From: Anastrepha obliqua
Lineage: Eukaryota; Arthropoda; Insecta; Diptera; Tephritidae
Direction of reading: 5' to 3'
NCBI RefSeq assembly: GCF_027943255.1
Contig: NC_072893.1
Location: 9,486,001-9,550,000 of the forward strand
DNA: 64,000 nucleotides
In this document: positions 42,890-53,735 of the stretch, piece by piece
Numbering within the stretch: position 1 is the stretch's first letter
Layout of the letters: every line of letters starts with the position of its first letter
The notes under the pieces: generated by a model
Databases searched by the model: none
What the model saw: the letters and a program-made list of their open reading frames with translations, nothing else
Told to the model about the DNA's origin: nothing
Made by a program: the position numbers and the translations under genes

Positions 42890-43577
42890 GTAGTGAAACT
42901 TTCACGGCCGGCAAAGAAAGAGAGAGAGATACCCGAAAGATATTGAGAGAGAGAGAGATAAAAAGAATCTAAATAAATTCACAACATTGGCAGAGAATAC
43001 AAATAGACAAAATTTACAAAAAACGGAGAAAGGACGACCAGTGAAGGTAAACGCCGGACCCAAGCCATGGCAACAACGCACACTACACCGAGCGTTTATC
43101 ACCCGCATAAACGCAGCGATTCCAGGACCACAGCAACGGCACAAATTACCGCAAGACAATACCAATAAATCCGACGCCGGAATGGATAACACTTTATATT
43201 ACGCACAAGCACTATCCAAGAAACGGAAATAAACGCCAAAAAGTAGGCATCAAAAAACGCCAAAAAAATTCGGACCAAAAAACGCCCCAAACAGTAGGCA
43301 TCAAAAGTATATTACCTACAAGTTTGCTCCAACAAAAAAGCGCCAAAGAGTAGGCAGTGTTATTTCTCACTAGAAATTAGCATCCACAAAGAAAAACTTA
43401 GGAAAAATATCTTAAAGTGCATCTAAGATGTATATAAGATATAGCTCTCTCTCTTCTTTTCCCCTACGTTATATCTTTTTTCTCTCTCGCGGAACGAAAA
43501 TACTCAAAACGTTGCATGACCTTGAAATTTTACTCTCCATTCTCGCTCGTCCATCGACGCCTTAGAAGTTTCACTTC
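42890..43577 (+). repeat. Unclassified 0.7-kb repeat, copy 1
   Basis: This 688-bp sequence is matched, in the same orientation, by 62054-62762. Its ends are inverted relative to each other: GTAGTGAAACTTT at the left, and GAAGTGAAACTTCTAAGG at the right read in reverse complement. Landmarks in order are: a GA-rich stretch (42911-42960); a segment shared closely with copy 2; an iteron-like array of about 25-bp units (CGCCAAAAAGTAGGCATCAA…, 43233-43365, about four units); TCTCACTAGAAATTAGCA; and a TATAAGATATAG box near 43433. A frame open from 42897 to 43232 has no ATG and is broken in copy 2, so coding is not supported. I do not recognise the family. Confidence 0.8.
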
Positions 43578-44419
43578 AAAAATTTCTTAAAATTTTAAAT
43601 TTCGCAGTTAATGAAATTATTTCATACTGAATTATATTTAAATTTCGTTGAGTGCAGATATTTTAAAAAGGAAAAAGTTTTTTTGATCTGAAATTTTGTA
43701 AGAGAGTCCTTTTCATCAGATAATTGCACACCACCTACGATTTCTCAAAAGCTGAACCAACTGCTTAGATTGCTTTTCTAAAACAGTTTGATGAACCTGA
43801 AGGACGCAATTGTGAAAAGGAATAAAAATTATGCGACGTTAATTTAATTAATCTCGCCATTGCAACGACATTTCTATGAAAATATATATGTTTTTTTTAA
43901 TATAAAAAGTTAGTCTATGTTGAATTTCGTTAATCTTACGAGTGCTCGTCCAATAGCAAAAAGTAAATGCTTGCATCCGCCACAGCTGATAATTTTGTAG
44001 CCACTGACTAGAAAACAATTTCTGTGAACACAATAACGACTTTGACCCAAACGAGAGGTTATCTAAGAATGACGGATTTTAGTACTAAATTTCTGCATAC
44101 AAACGCGCACATTGTAAGGCAATATTCGTCTAATTATAACAGCGAAATATTATTTGTGCATTGGAGGTATGTAAAATATAGATTGAAGTATTTTAGAAAA
44201 ATATTCAGAGTACTTACAAAATTCATATTAATTCCTATACTCGTGCGTACTAATAATCTGGGTTATTATCATATTGCACACATAACGGTTATTTGTAACA
44301 GCGTAACGGTATTAAGTAACATATACGAAATGTTTAGAATTATCAGAGAAATCACCAAAAGTGCCCTTCAAACAGATGTGGCCTTAGTGGTGCTACCTAA
44401 GGTCGTGTTTTTTAGCCGG
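43578..44419. other. No gene seen
   Basis: AT-rich sequence. A 132-codon frame on the + strand (44024-44422) has no similarity that I recognise and overlaps the UTR side of the following LINE tail. I do not call it a gene. Confidence 0.35.
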
Positions 44420-45000
44420 TAACGATAAAAAGTATGTTGGAGGTGTTTTCTGAGTGAGACAGCCCAGACCCAATTAGCACAAAAGATGCCACTGCTTTGT
44501 ACAAGAAGAACCATCTTGATTTGACTATGAATCTGCCTATGTCGTCTATTTTCCTTTCTGCAATTTCTACCAAGTTGTTCGTTGAGAATTCCCGCAGCAT
44601 TTTATGTGGACACTCACACCGACAGTGAAAGACTGTTTCCTTAGACTTCCAATCTTCCTGGCATGGCCTCCCAAAGGCCAGTGGCTGGTTATTGTTGACT
44701 TAATTGTGAAGATGTCTGTTCTTGGCTTTCTTAACAACTCCTCAGTTATGCTTTCATTGAAATTGTTTAGTTATTTAATTGGTATCCGTATCAGTTCATC
44801 TGTCAACGACCTGCTTCTGGAATAGCGAGAAGATCTCCCTATTATGTACGCCTAGGAGACAGCCTATTTCTCCGGCTTCAGATTCATTATAGGATGCTCG
44901 CTCCTGTCTTGCCGGTTCATCAGCGTTCTCATATTCTTCTTCTATGTTCCTATGGCGAGGTCTCTAGCGTACGCACTAAAGCATTAAGTCCTAATTTGCA
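44420..45000 (-). pseudogene. LINE RNase H end and zinc tail
   Basis: On the minus strand, an RNase H remnant reads HRNIEEEYENADEPARQERAS (about 44955-44890; normal spacing of the last Asp is disturbed). A decayed linker follows, then GRPCQEDWKSKETVFHCRCE, a zinc motif with one cysteine replaced (about 44660-44610), then MLREFSTNNLVEIAERKIDD and IGRFIVKSRWFF (44600-44500). The arrangement repeats that of the other LINE tails in the window, but the sequence is a distinct family. Several stops. Confidence 0.6.
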
Positions 45001-45275
45001 TTGTCTTCGATTGGCAAACTCTTTGACTTCAGAAAGAACAACAAAAAAAAATTGAATAGTGGACACTGAAACAGTTTTAGGTAAACCAAGCTTTTACGCT
45101 CTACCAGATTTGGTATACTCCTATACATTAGGGAAGTTCAAAATGAAATGCAAATGACCTGACATTGTGGAATTGCCAAATACCATGACAAAGCTATTTT
45201 TTGTATCCAAAACGCAATTATCTTCATCACTTTTTATTTTTTATTAAATTATTTTTATTCATTTTAATGCCTGTA

Positions 45276-45817
45276 AGGGGTTAGTGGTAGTCCGAATTTT
45301 CAAAAAATTTACTTTTTTTGCATTTTCTTAAAGTATAATATCTTAAAAAAATTGTGTGAAAAATTTAAGTGAATCTGACAAATATTTTTCGAGTTATTCA
45401 ACAATTAACAACGAGCACTCGGCCGCTCCGGTTCGATAGCAAAACTTTAAATGCATTTTTCTCAAAACTATGTTTTTTGAACTGGTGGCCACTGTAACTT
45501 GAAAACCGCTTAGTAGATTTCAATAAAATTTATACTGCTTTTGAAAAATATAGAAAACTCACGCCTGATCGAAGGATTTTTTTTTTTTAATTTCGATTGT
45601 TTTAAACAATTAATTGTCGGTTTTTTTTGTCGAAAATCTGCAAAATATTTCCTGAGGCCGCCATATTGTTAATTTTGAAATAAAGCTTCGATCAGGCACA
45701 AGATTATCAATTAATAAAACTAATTTATCTTGTCCGATTGAATTTGGATGATTCTCCAAGGACTGAGATGATCACTGCAAGGGTCTTCTAGAGAAACGGG
45801 CTCCACTAACTTTTTAA
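45276..45817. mobile_element. Candidate MITE with short inverted ends (weak)
   Basis: GTTAGTGGTAGTCCG near 45280 and GTTAGTGGAGCCCG in reverse complement near 45800 face each other across about 530 bp of non-coding sequence that contains repeated A/T-rich phrases. No convincing target-site duplication was found. It could be a non-autonomous DNA transposon or chance. Confidence 0.35.
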
Positions 45818-46424
45818 ATTGTAAATATTTATTTTTGAAATTTTGCTAAAGTCAAGTCGAAACACGATATATTACTGCTATGCTTTTATTTTTGTAAAAT
45901 AAAGCACAAAAAAATATTGAAAATCATAATTTTTTCGGGCCTCTGATAACTTCGTAGCGGGCTCGGGTAGTGCGGACACATCGATAAATCCGTGCGACAG
46001 TAAAATGAATGCAAGAAAATTAATAAATAAATTTAAATGCTAATCCCACACTATGCAGATTTAATTTCGAAAAGTTCGAAGTTGCCAAAAAGTTCTTTCA
46101 AAAAGTTGTCTTGCGAATCGCTTTCTGAAAATATTTTAGAAATTTCTGCAATTGTTGTTGTTCTTTTATCAATTCCACCTGTTTGCTGTAGGAATTCTTC
46201 TTCACCCGTCTCCTTGCTCTTTACGTGAGAAATTCATAGAACTGTAACATAAATTAAAAAAAAAAAATAAAAAAACAAAAAAGGAAACACCTGCGATTCA
46301 ACAGGAAATAAACAACGTGGAAAAATAAGCAAGTAAATATTTACATGTTTGTTCATACACGTAAATATATACATATGTACATATACGCAGAGTGAATTTT
46401 GTTTATTTTTTATGAGAAATTCAT
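45818..46424. other. No gene seen; short direct repeats
   Basis: TGAGAAATTCATA occurs at 46226-46238 and again at 46413-46425, directly next to the terminal repeat that follows. The 174 bp between includes an A-run. The rest of the stretch shows nothing. Confidence 0.4.
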
Positions 46425-46544
46425 ACAAGGTGGCGCAAAATTAAACGTCCACTTTTTTAAATAATTTTTTTTAACTAAATAAAGAAAAATGATTTTGAGT
46501 GATGGAATTCTTTATTTTGAGCTTCTTTATTTTCAGCTCTCTAG

Positions 46545-47231
46545 TTCACAAGTGTCAAATACGATTGAAGTATGCCACAGGACAGATGGCCACGGTATTC
46601 CTTACGGAAGTCTATACCATCTTGAATGTGGCGTACTGGCTAATTGAGAAAAAACGGCGGGTCAGCAGTATTGGAATTTGTAGTGACAGTCAAGCTGCAC
46701 TGAAAGCCCTTGCTAATCCACGCTGCTCCTCGAAGTTAGTCGGTGAACAGTGTTGCAAAACCCAACAAAGTTAGTCTTATTTGGGTGCCTGGACATTGGG
46801 TATTACAAGGAACGAGTTAGCTGATAAACAGGCTAATGAAGGCTCTGCAAGTATGCCACTAGGCTCTCAACCCCCTCTAGGACTCGTGCAGAGTAGCCAA
46901 GTGCTTTGTGAAAGAACCAAACAGGAAAACGGTGACCTTTCTCCTAAAACTCAGTACAGAGGACCAGAGAGTACTGATGGGTGTAATCACAGGGCACAAC
47001 ACCTGTAGTCAGCATATGACGGCCATGGGGGTCGTAGACAGCCCGATATGCCTATCCTGTCTTGAGAATGACGACACTGCAAAGCATTTTCTCTGTAGCT
47101 GCCCTGCATTTTCCAGAATCAGGCTTAGGATATTGGGTTGCGATATACTGAGTATGGATGAAGTTCATACTCTTCCTCTTCCGGATCTCTTAAAATTTAT
47201 CAATGAATCCAAAAGATTTGTGGAAGAGTGA
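46545..47231 (+). pseudogene. LINE RNase H and zinc tail inside the TIR element
   Basis: RNase H is visible as GQMATVFLTEVYTILNVAYW (catalytic Glu), SSIGICSDSQAALKALANPR (catalytic Asp) and, after a frameshift near 46770, GITRNELADKQANEGSAS (last Asp). The C-terminal domain follows in another frame: FLLKLSTEDQRVLMGVITGH, CLSCLENDDTAKHFLCSC (C-x2-C-x8-H-x4-C) and LPLPDLLKFINESKRFVEE to a stop at 47231. A 3' UTR continues and appears split by the 47281-48476 insertion, resuming up to the (TCTAATCTA) sequence at about 48580. Two frame breaks; 5'-truncated. Confidence 0.8.
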
Positions 47232-47280
47232 CCTCAAACTAATTTATCCGTCTTACCACCCACTCTTTATCTCTCCTATC

Positions 47281-48476
47281 CAAGAATGACAGAAAGAAGA
47301 TTGCACCCATCAGAGAGTACGTGACGTCACGTTTTTCCCAGTTGTGCAGTATTGCCAACCATTTGCTCTTCGCAATAAATTTAGTGCTTTTTTATACCAA
47401 AAATGCGAACATTTTGAAGTTTCGTGTTTGTTTCTTTTTTTTTAATTTAAAGCTACCGAAACTTTAAGTTAAAAAAAAACTTTATTATTATACAAACGAA
47501 GGTTAAAAAAGGCCACTCTGAGAAGATTTTATTGCTAATAAAAATTAGTTGATTCTCATAAAATTTGATATTTTGAAAGTGTGAATTTAATTTTTTGCTC
47601 CTTTTAAGGTTATGCATGAATATTAAATGCCCCTCTCTCAGCTCTTCTTAAGATCGAAAACCTTTTTACAAATTTTAGAAGGCGTTTGAATTTACAGAAT
47701 GCGGATTAAAACCATAGAGGTGTACTTGTTTCTTCCGGCCATCAATCCTTAGTGGGACATAGGGTATCAAGAGGTGTATTCATTGTAAAAATAAGCCACA
47801 AAATACCAGAAAATACTAAAGAAACCATCCTGACATTCTTACAAAAAGAGTACCTTATCTAGTTACATAACCTCAAATATAGCAAAAAAGTCGTTCCCTT
47901 AACAAAATAGTCTCGCTTAACAAAAAAAGTTCATAAATTAAATTGTACATAAGCATAACACATTTATTTAAAAAAACGCACATTTTAAAGACAATTTGTC
48001 ACGCATACAAAGTTCTTTAAGTGATTCAATAAAAATTTGGTATTTTATTTTCTTTAAATGGTTATTTTAGTGCGTTTTTATATCCAAAGCTAGGCAACAC
48101 TGCAATAGCGAGAGAGAGAGATGTGATTGCCGAAAGCAGAAGAACACCAACAACACCTGCAATCACGGGCAATGCCACCAGATGTTAAAAAAAAAGTAAA
48201 GCTAAATAAAACTGAGTGAATTATTGAACTAATTATTAAAAAATGTATATTTTACAAAATTATAAACATTACATTCTAATTAGAACAGGCTAGAAAAATG
48301 GCATGAAGAAAGAACTAAAACGCCGAGACTAAATATAATAACAAAAAAAATGCTAAATCAAGTTACGAAAATGGTTATCTGGCCATACTGGAGCTAAAAT
48401 CACGTAACTCATTGTCAAATTCGCTGAGAGCACAGTAACGGGACCGCGATAGGCGCCATCTCATTATTCTTTCCAT
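47281..48476. repeat. Candidate 1.2-kb insertion with 12-bp direct repeats
   Basis: ATCTCTCCTATC occurs at 47269-47280 and at 48477-48488, as expected for a target-site duplication. The ends are weakly inverted (a TACGTGA…CCAG…GCCA-like pattern near 47320-47375, echoed in reverse complement near 48380-48405). No transposase was recognised. A GA-run (48108-48121) and AT-rich sequence fill it. Confidence 0.45.
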
Positions 48477-48652
48477 CATCTCTCCTATCTCTATACTTTC
48501 TACTGAAATCTATCCGGCTGTACTACAATGGTCTACTGACTGAGTGCTTGGACTTGTCCAACCCCCCACAAATCTAATCTATCTAATCTAATGCCACGAT
48601 TTGTAAAAACTGTAAATTTTCCTATAGGATGATTAATTTTGCGCCACCTTGT

Positions 48653-49867
48653 GCTTAGCTTCCATTATATTATACATATACGTATGTGCCTTCACTGCTA
48701 CTGCATAAGAAAGTGTGTATACATGAACTCATGTACTTTTTATTTATTTTTTATTTTTTTTGTTTTTTGTTGTTTTTGAGCAATCATCTATTTTTAATTT
48801 AATTTGCTAGGAACTCAACAAGCAATAAATTGATAAATTAGTTGGAATAAAAAACTAGACATGTGCTGGCATTTCAAGTACATGCGCCAGTGCTGGACAT
48901 TGACTTCTAAGCAGCAAATATTCGTCAGCAACAATTGAGCCAATCATGGACTCAGTCGTGAAACCAATTTAAGTTTTGGAAGGGCATATGCAACAACATA
49001 CACAGAATAGGCACACATACACATATTCACAACTAATTAGCTCGTAGCTATTGCAAATTCGCAATGATTATCACTTATTTTTTTCCGGTGAAAGTTGTTT
49101 CGCGCGCAGTATCAAATGCGGAAATCTAATTTAGTTCTGTTATGCGTTACTTTGAATATTGATTGCGCTCGAAAGGAACTTTTTTACTTCACACATTCAT
49201 ACATATGTACGTATGCATGTGTGAGTGCACATTGTATAGCAAATTCAGCTACTACTACTAATGTTAAACGAATTTAGCAAAGTTTCACACCCACCCTTGC
49301 CAGCATAATAAATATATGTAGTTCAGGCTAAAGGCGCATGCACTGTTACGTGATGTTTTTAATAGACCAGCAATACGACAGTAAATCAGCAGAAAACGTA
49401 AAGAATCTGATTCATCACAAAATTTGTAATTCGCGCTAATTATTTTTGAGAAAATATAAAAATGGGAAAAGGTTGGAACTCCTAAATGGGATAGCGGTAG
49501 GGGGTGATTGCATAGTCGGCTATATGAGCTCTCATATATTACTATTTTACCAAAAACTGCTAAAATGATTCATGTCATGGTTGTCATATTTTATTTCATA
49601 CCAATGAGTTTTGACTTTAAAATCGATTAAAAAAGATACGAATGGGTGTGCGGCCTACGAAGTGAGAAAATGGTATCAGTAAACCTAGTCAAAGGAAAAT
49701 TTTTGATTTTCTCGAATGAACTGGCAAACGAATAAAAATTGTTAAAAGCCAGACGGCAGAAGTTGTAAATGTTGTCTATTGTGGTTTAAAATAAATAATT
49801 AACTATTTTATAAATCGAATAATGCCTTGGATTTATATTGAGTTTCTATAGTGCGGAAAACAACGGC
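48653..49867. other. No gene seen
   Basis: AT-rich unique DNA. A 60-codon frame at 49095-49277 has no similarity. CATA/TATG microsatellite pieces occur at about 48670-48690 and 49199-49220. Confidence 0.4.
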
Positions 49868-49871
49868 TTAA

Positions 49872-50580
49872 GGGGACAGATACCTGTAAACGGTCATATT
49901 TTCCCTAATTTTCATTAAAATTATTCAAAATGAAGAAGTCAATATATTTTTTCAAAATTGGCATACAGTTTCTTTATTCGTACTTTAAAATAATATAATT
50001 TTTTTTTTTGCTTTAACAATTAAAAATGGCGGATGTACTATACACTCTATTCTTACAGGAAGGTCGCAGCGGCGCTTCTCAATCGGCGGGCATTGTAGCA
50101 TCGGCGTCAGTGACCTGAATACAAAAAACTAAAAATTTTTTTGTTTATTAATGTCGTAATTTCTATATGAATTCAAAAAAATGGAAAAAAATTCGCTGAA
50201 AAAAATGTTTACAAAAAACAAAAATGAATTTTGGGGCGAATTTTCCTACTATTTTTGCTTTGAAAAAATTATTTTTTCGAAAAATGTTCGAAAACTTGTA
50301 ACTTATAGAAAGTAAAATCATAAAAAAGATATGTGCAAAATTTCAGGGAGATCGGTCAATAAGTTTTCGAGATATCGTTTACGCGTCTAAAATTTGAATA
50401 CAACGTAACTATACCTCTCCCAGCGCTCAAACGCAAAGAATAGACTCGTCACGGTTGATTATCTATAATATAGGAAATCCTTAAATTTACGTTCTAAAAT
50501 TTTTTCGACATATTCTTAAAGGATTATATAAACATTTTATGAAACAAAAATTTTTTTTTTTCGAAATTTTATCTGGTCCC
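49872..50580. mobile_element. Non-autonomous element flanked by TTAA
   Basis: The sequence lies between TTAA (49868-49871) and TTAA (50581-50584). Its ends are near-inverted: GGGGACAGATACC on the left, GGGACCAGATAAAATTT on the right in reverse complement. It is 709 bp long with no coding content. TTAA targets are typical of piggyBac-type elements, but the terminal bases are not the usual CC(C/T), so the superfamily is open. Confidence 0.6.
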
Positions 50581-50873
50581 TTAAGACATCTGAAATGAGC
50601 AATCAAAATATTACATAGTGCACGCGGAAGCAAAATTCGAGCTTTGTCAGAACTAGTCAAGATTTGTTAAACACTGCTCAAAAGTGCATGCAAACCTTGA
50701 TAACAAACACTGTTTAGATTTAGATGAAAAAGTTTGTAGAAGATATTTGTTTTACCGAAGTCATTTCTAAGTAAAAGTTTTAATTCGTCATCATTTGTCT
50801 TCTTCATCATCAATAAAATACAATGCTTCATACACTTATAATTCCACTATATAAAATAATTGGTCTATCGATA

Positions 50874-52109
50874 AGTTCGTGCGGTTTTACAACAGATGGC
50901 GTAACTTGATTATTATTCCATCGATCCACATTTCCAAACATTCATTGGAGAGCTACTGTCGTAAGGCACAAACGTCAGTATAAGTTTTTTATTTGAAGCG
51001 TAAACAACAATATTTTTACCACACTTGAAAATGTCGAATTTCGTGCCAAATAATGTGTTTTTGCGGGGAATTCTTCTTCATTATTTTAATATGAAGAAAA
51101 AAGCAGCCGAAAGTCATCGTATCTTGGTGGAAGTTTATGGTGAGCATGCTCTAGCTGAGCGAACGTGCCAGAAGTGGTTTGCACGCTTTAAAAGTGGTGA
51201 TTTTGGCTTGGAAGACGAAGAACGCGAGGGTGCGCCGCCAAAGTTCATGGATACCGAATTGGAGGAATTGCTCGATCAAGATCCGGCTCAAACGCAAGAA
51301 GAGGTTGCAAAAACTTTGGGAGTTGATCAATCAACCGTTTCCAAACGTTTAAAAGCCATGGGAATGATCCGAAAGGTAGGCCATTGGGTGGCGTATGAAT
51401 TGAAGCCAAGAGACGTTGAACGCCGTTTTATGGCATGCGAACAACTGCTTCAACGGCACAAAAGAAAGGGTTTTTTGCATCGAATTGTGACTGGCGATGA
51501 AAAGAAAACGTCGGGCAACGTATGGATACCCTGGCCATGCTTCAACATCGACGTCGGCGCAGAATATTCATGGCCTGAAGGTTATGCTGTGTATCTGGTG
51601 GGACCAGCTGGGTGTTGTGTATTATGAGCTACTGAAACCGAATGAAACGATTACGGGGGATGTCTACCGACGACAATTGATGCGTTTGAGCCGAGTACTG
51701 CGAGAAAAACGGCCGCAATACGCCGATAGACACGACAAAGTTATTTTGCAACATGACAATGCTCGGCCACATGTTGCACAAGTGGTCAAAACATACTTAG
51801 AAACGCTCAAATGGGATGTCCTACCCCACCCGCCGTATAGTCCAGACCTTGCGCCATCCGATTACTATCTCTTCCGATCGATGCAACATGGCCTGGCTGA
51901 CCAGCACTTCCGTAATTACGATGAAGTCAAAAAATGGATCGATTCGTGGATTGCGGCAAAACCGACCGAATTTTTCACAAAGGGAATCCGTGAATTGCCA
52001 GAAAGATGGGAAAAAGTAGTAGTAAGCGATGGACAATACTTTGAATATTAAATTTGTAACCATTTTACGTCAATAAAGTTTCAAATTTCGAAAAAAAACC
52101 GCACGAACT
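50874..52109 (+). mobile_element. Near-full-length mauritiana-type mariner
   Basis: A 1,236-bp element bounded by TA (50872-50873 and 52110-52111), with inverted ends AGTTCGTGCGGTTTT. The length is typical of mariners. It carries one transposase gene with a single major lesion. It differs from the nested 531-bp relative at 18320-18850 at two visible positions over their shared 5' 504 bp. Both full ends and a long open frame make it the youngest-looking autonomous-type element in the window. Confidence 0.95.
51031..52051 (+). pseudogene. mariner transposase, one frameshifting deletion
   Basis: The ATG at 51031 starts MSNFVPNN. The two HTH units (to about residue 120: RTCQKWFARFKSGDFGLEDE and VDQSTVSKRLKAMGMIR) are intact. 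The linker reads VGHWVAYELKPRDVE, with WVPHEL altered to WVAYEL. The first Asp is present in HRIVTGDEK. Immediately after it, near 51503, a short deletion removes about ten residues and shifts the frame, giving KKTSGN. Coding resumes in the other frame: GYPGHASTSTSAQNIHGLKV, IWWDQLGVVYYELLKPNET, LQHDNARPHVAQV (second Asp), YSPDLAPSDYYLF (third Asp, 34 residues later), and ends ERWEKVVVSDGQYFEY at 52051. Apart from this deletion the gene is nearly intact. Confidence 0.92.
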
Positions 52110-52111
52110 TA

Positions 52112-53735
52112 AACATAGTCCTATTAATAAGAAGTTTTCCGCCCACATTCCAATAAATCCAAAGCTATGGTCAAATTTTCTGTTTTTTAATTAAAAAATA
52201 ATAATAAAAAATGGGACTGTATTCGGTACTTTACTCATCTCTCTTCTCAGTGCAGGTGAAATTACAAAATAAATAAAATAAACTTATATAATATACATAG
52301 CTAATTTCTAGGAAACTAACGTCAAAGCTTTTAAAATTTGACTTGAAATTTATAATATGTGAATTTTTTTACGCAACTTTTCTGCGTAAAGCTAAACAAA
52401 AGCCGCTCCGCTATTACGTCTGCACATACATACATATGTATGTACATTAAGACACTCAGAACAGCTGGAGAATCACAAGTCACACAATGCCGCTGTTCGA
52501 ACTTCCACAGAAACTGGTTATTATACTGTTTATTTAAGTTCGCAGTCAGCGAACGTCATCATGGGGACGTGATCACGCATATACCTATTAAATGTATATA
52601 CATATATTGTATGTATGTATATAACTATTTCATCAAGAGCAATTTTTTGTATACTTGCGAATATGCACACAGGTATGTATTTTCGCAATTTCAAGGTCTG
52701 CCGGTTAAATAGGCAACAGTCATATAGGAAAAATGGAATACCACATGATTTTTATTAGAAAAAAAGTTTATAATTATAATATAATTGACAAACTTTCTAT
52801 AAAAAAATACAAAAACCCAAAACTGTATCGTTCGTTTGTAAACTGAACACAGAGCGTTAAGCCAACTGCTGAGTTCCAGTTTACTGCTCTCTCTCTCTCT
52901 CTCCCTCAATTATACTGGTTTGCAATCGTAAGCTCAGCGTTGGCAGTGTTGATGAAGGGAGCGAATTAGCAAACAGGTAATTAGTTATTGACTCAACTAA
53001 TTATGCGTAGTCTTTTGCTCTGAGTAAGCACAACTCTCTAAATATTACAGATGAATCTTCTTAAGCTCATGTTTGTTCAAGCAAAGCATTTGGAGGTAAT
53101 AATATGGGATTACACAAAGAATTGCTTTGATCTTGACAGCCGTTTCGTTATTTTTTTTTTAATTAGTTCAATTGTTTTACGCGATGAATAAACGTACGTA
53201 TGTATGTATGTATATAAAATATGTATGTAAGCAGGTTTGATTATATTTCCATTTTTCAATATTTGACCAAAGAATATTCCACCATCCGACGCATGTTGCA
53301 AACGCGAGAAAGACCTACTGAAAGTAGGACTAAAAAAGAAAACAGTGTCTGTCTGTTTTTCTAGATCAACTCTTCAGTTACAAATATAAATATGCTAGTA
53401 TAAAATTGCCTCCCGAATCCAAATATTCATATTAAATTTTCATTTTCACAAGGAACTCACTTTCAATTTAAATTTGAGTGGAAATTAAAAAGACCAGATT
53501 CCTCTCTTCCATTCTATTTCTCCGCAGTTGCGTTTAAACCAAAAATCCTGAATCTTTCATACGTTAGAATATACATAAGTCCAAAATTTATAACAAAATA
53601 AAAGCATTTGTTATATTATCTATACTTTCTTTACCTTATTATACTGGAATTTCGAAGGAAATTTTGCATTTGAATATTTACGATCTTGGCCAAAGAGGAA
53701 ATTAACCGAATAGACAGCTCTGATTTAGTAAAAAA
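52112..53735. other. No gene seen; simple sequence
   Basis: (CT)n at about 52886-52902, and CATA/GTAT-type repeats at about 52426-52446, 52595-52622 and 53192-53226. No coding similarity. Confidence 0.45.

Larger units (their letters stand above)
46425..48652. mobile_element. DNA-transposon ends (20-bp perfect TIR) enclosing nested insertions
   Basis: ACAAGGTGGCGCAAAATTAA (46425-46444) is perfectly inverted at 48633-48652, and similarity extends a few bases further (ACGTCC / TCATCC). Between them lies a plus-strand LINE tail (from about 46545), a further candidate insertion (47281-48476) and a LINE-like 3' UTR. After discounting the insertions, only about 120 bp would belong to the outer element, so it is best read as a MITE that trapped a LINE. 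The superfamily is unknown to me: I could not define a target-site duplication. Confidence 0.75.

Noticed and set aside
42897..43232. 112-codon open frame in the unclassified repeat, ending in SKKRK
   Set aside because: No ATG in the frame, and copy 2 has stops and shifts in it. Coding is not supported, so it is reported only as part of the repeat.
42890..43577. Solo LTR interpretation (TGAAAC…GTTTCA ends)
   Set aside because: The bases flanking both copies are not direct repeats, and the ends are inverted over ~19 bp, which fits a TIR element better. Not fully excluded.
44024..44422. 132-codon plus-strand open frame
   Set aside because: No recognisable motif, atypical composition, and overlap with the sequence just 3' of a minus-strand LINE tail. 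Open by chance in AT-moderate DNA is the simpler reading.
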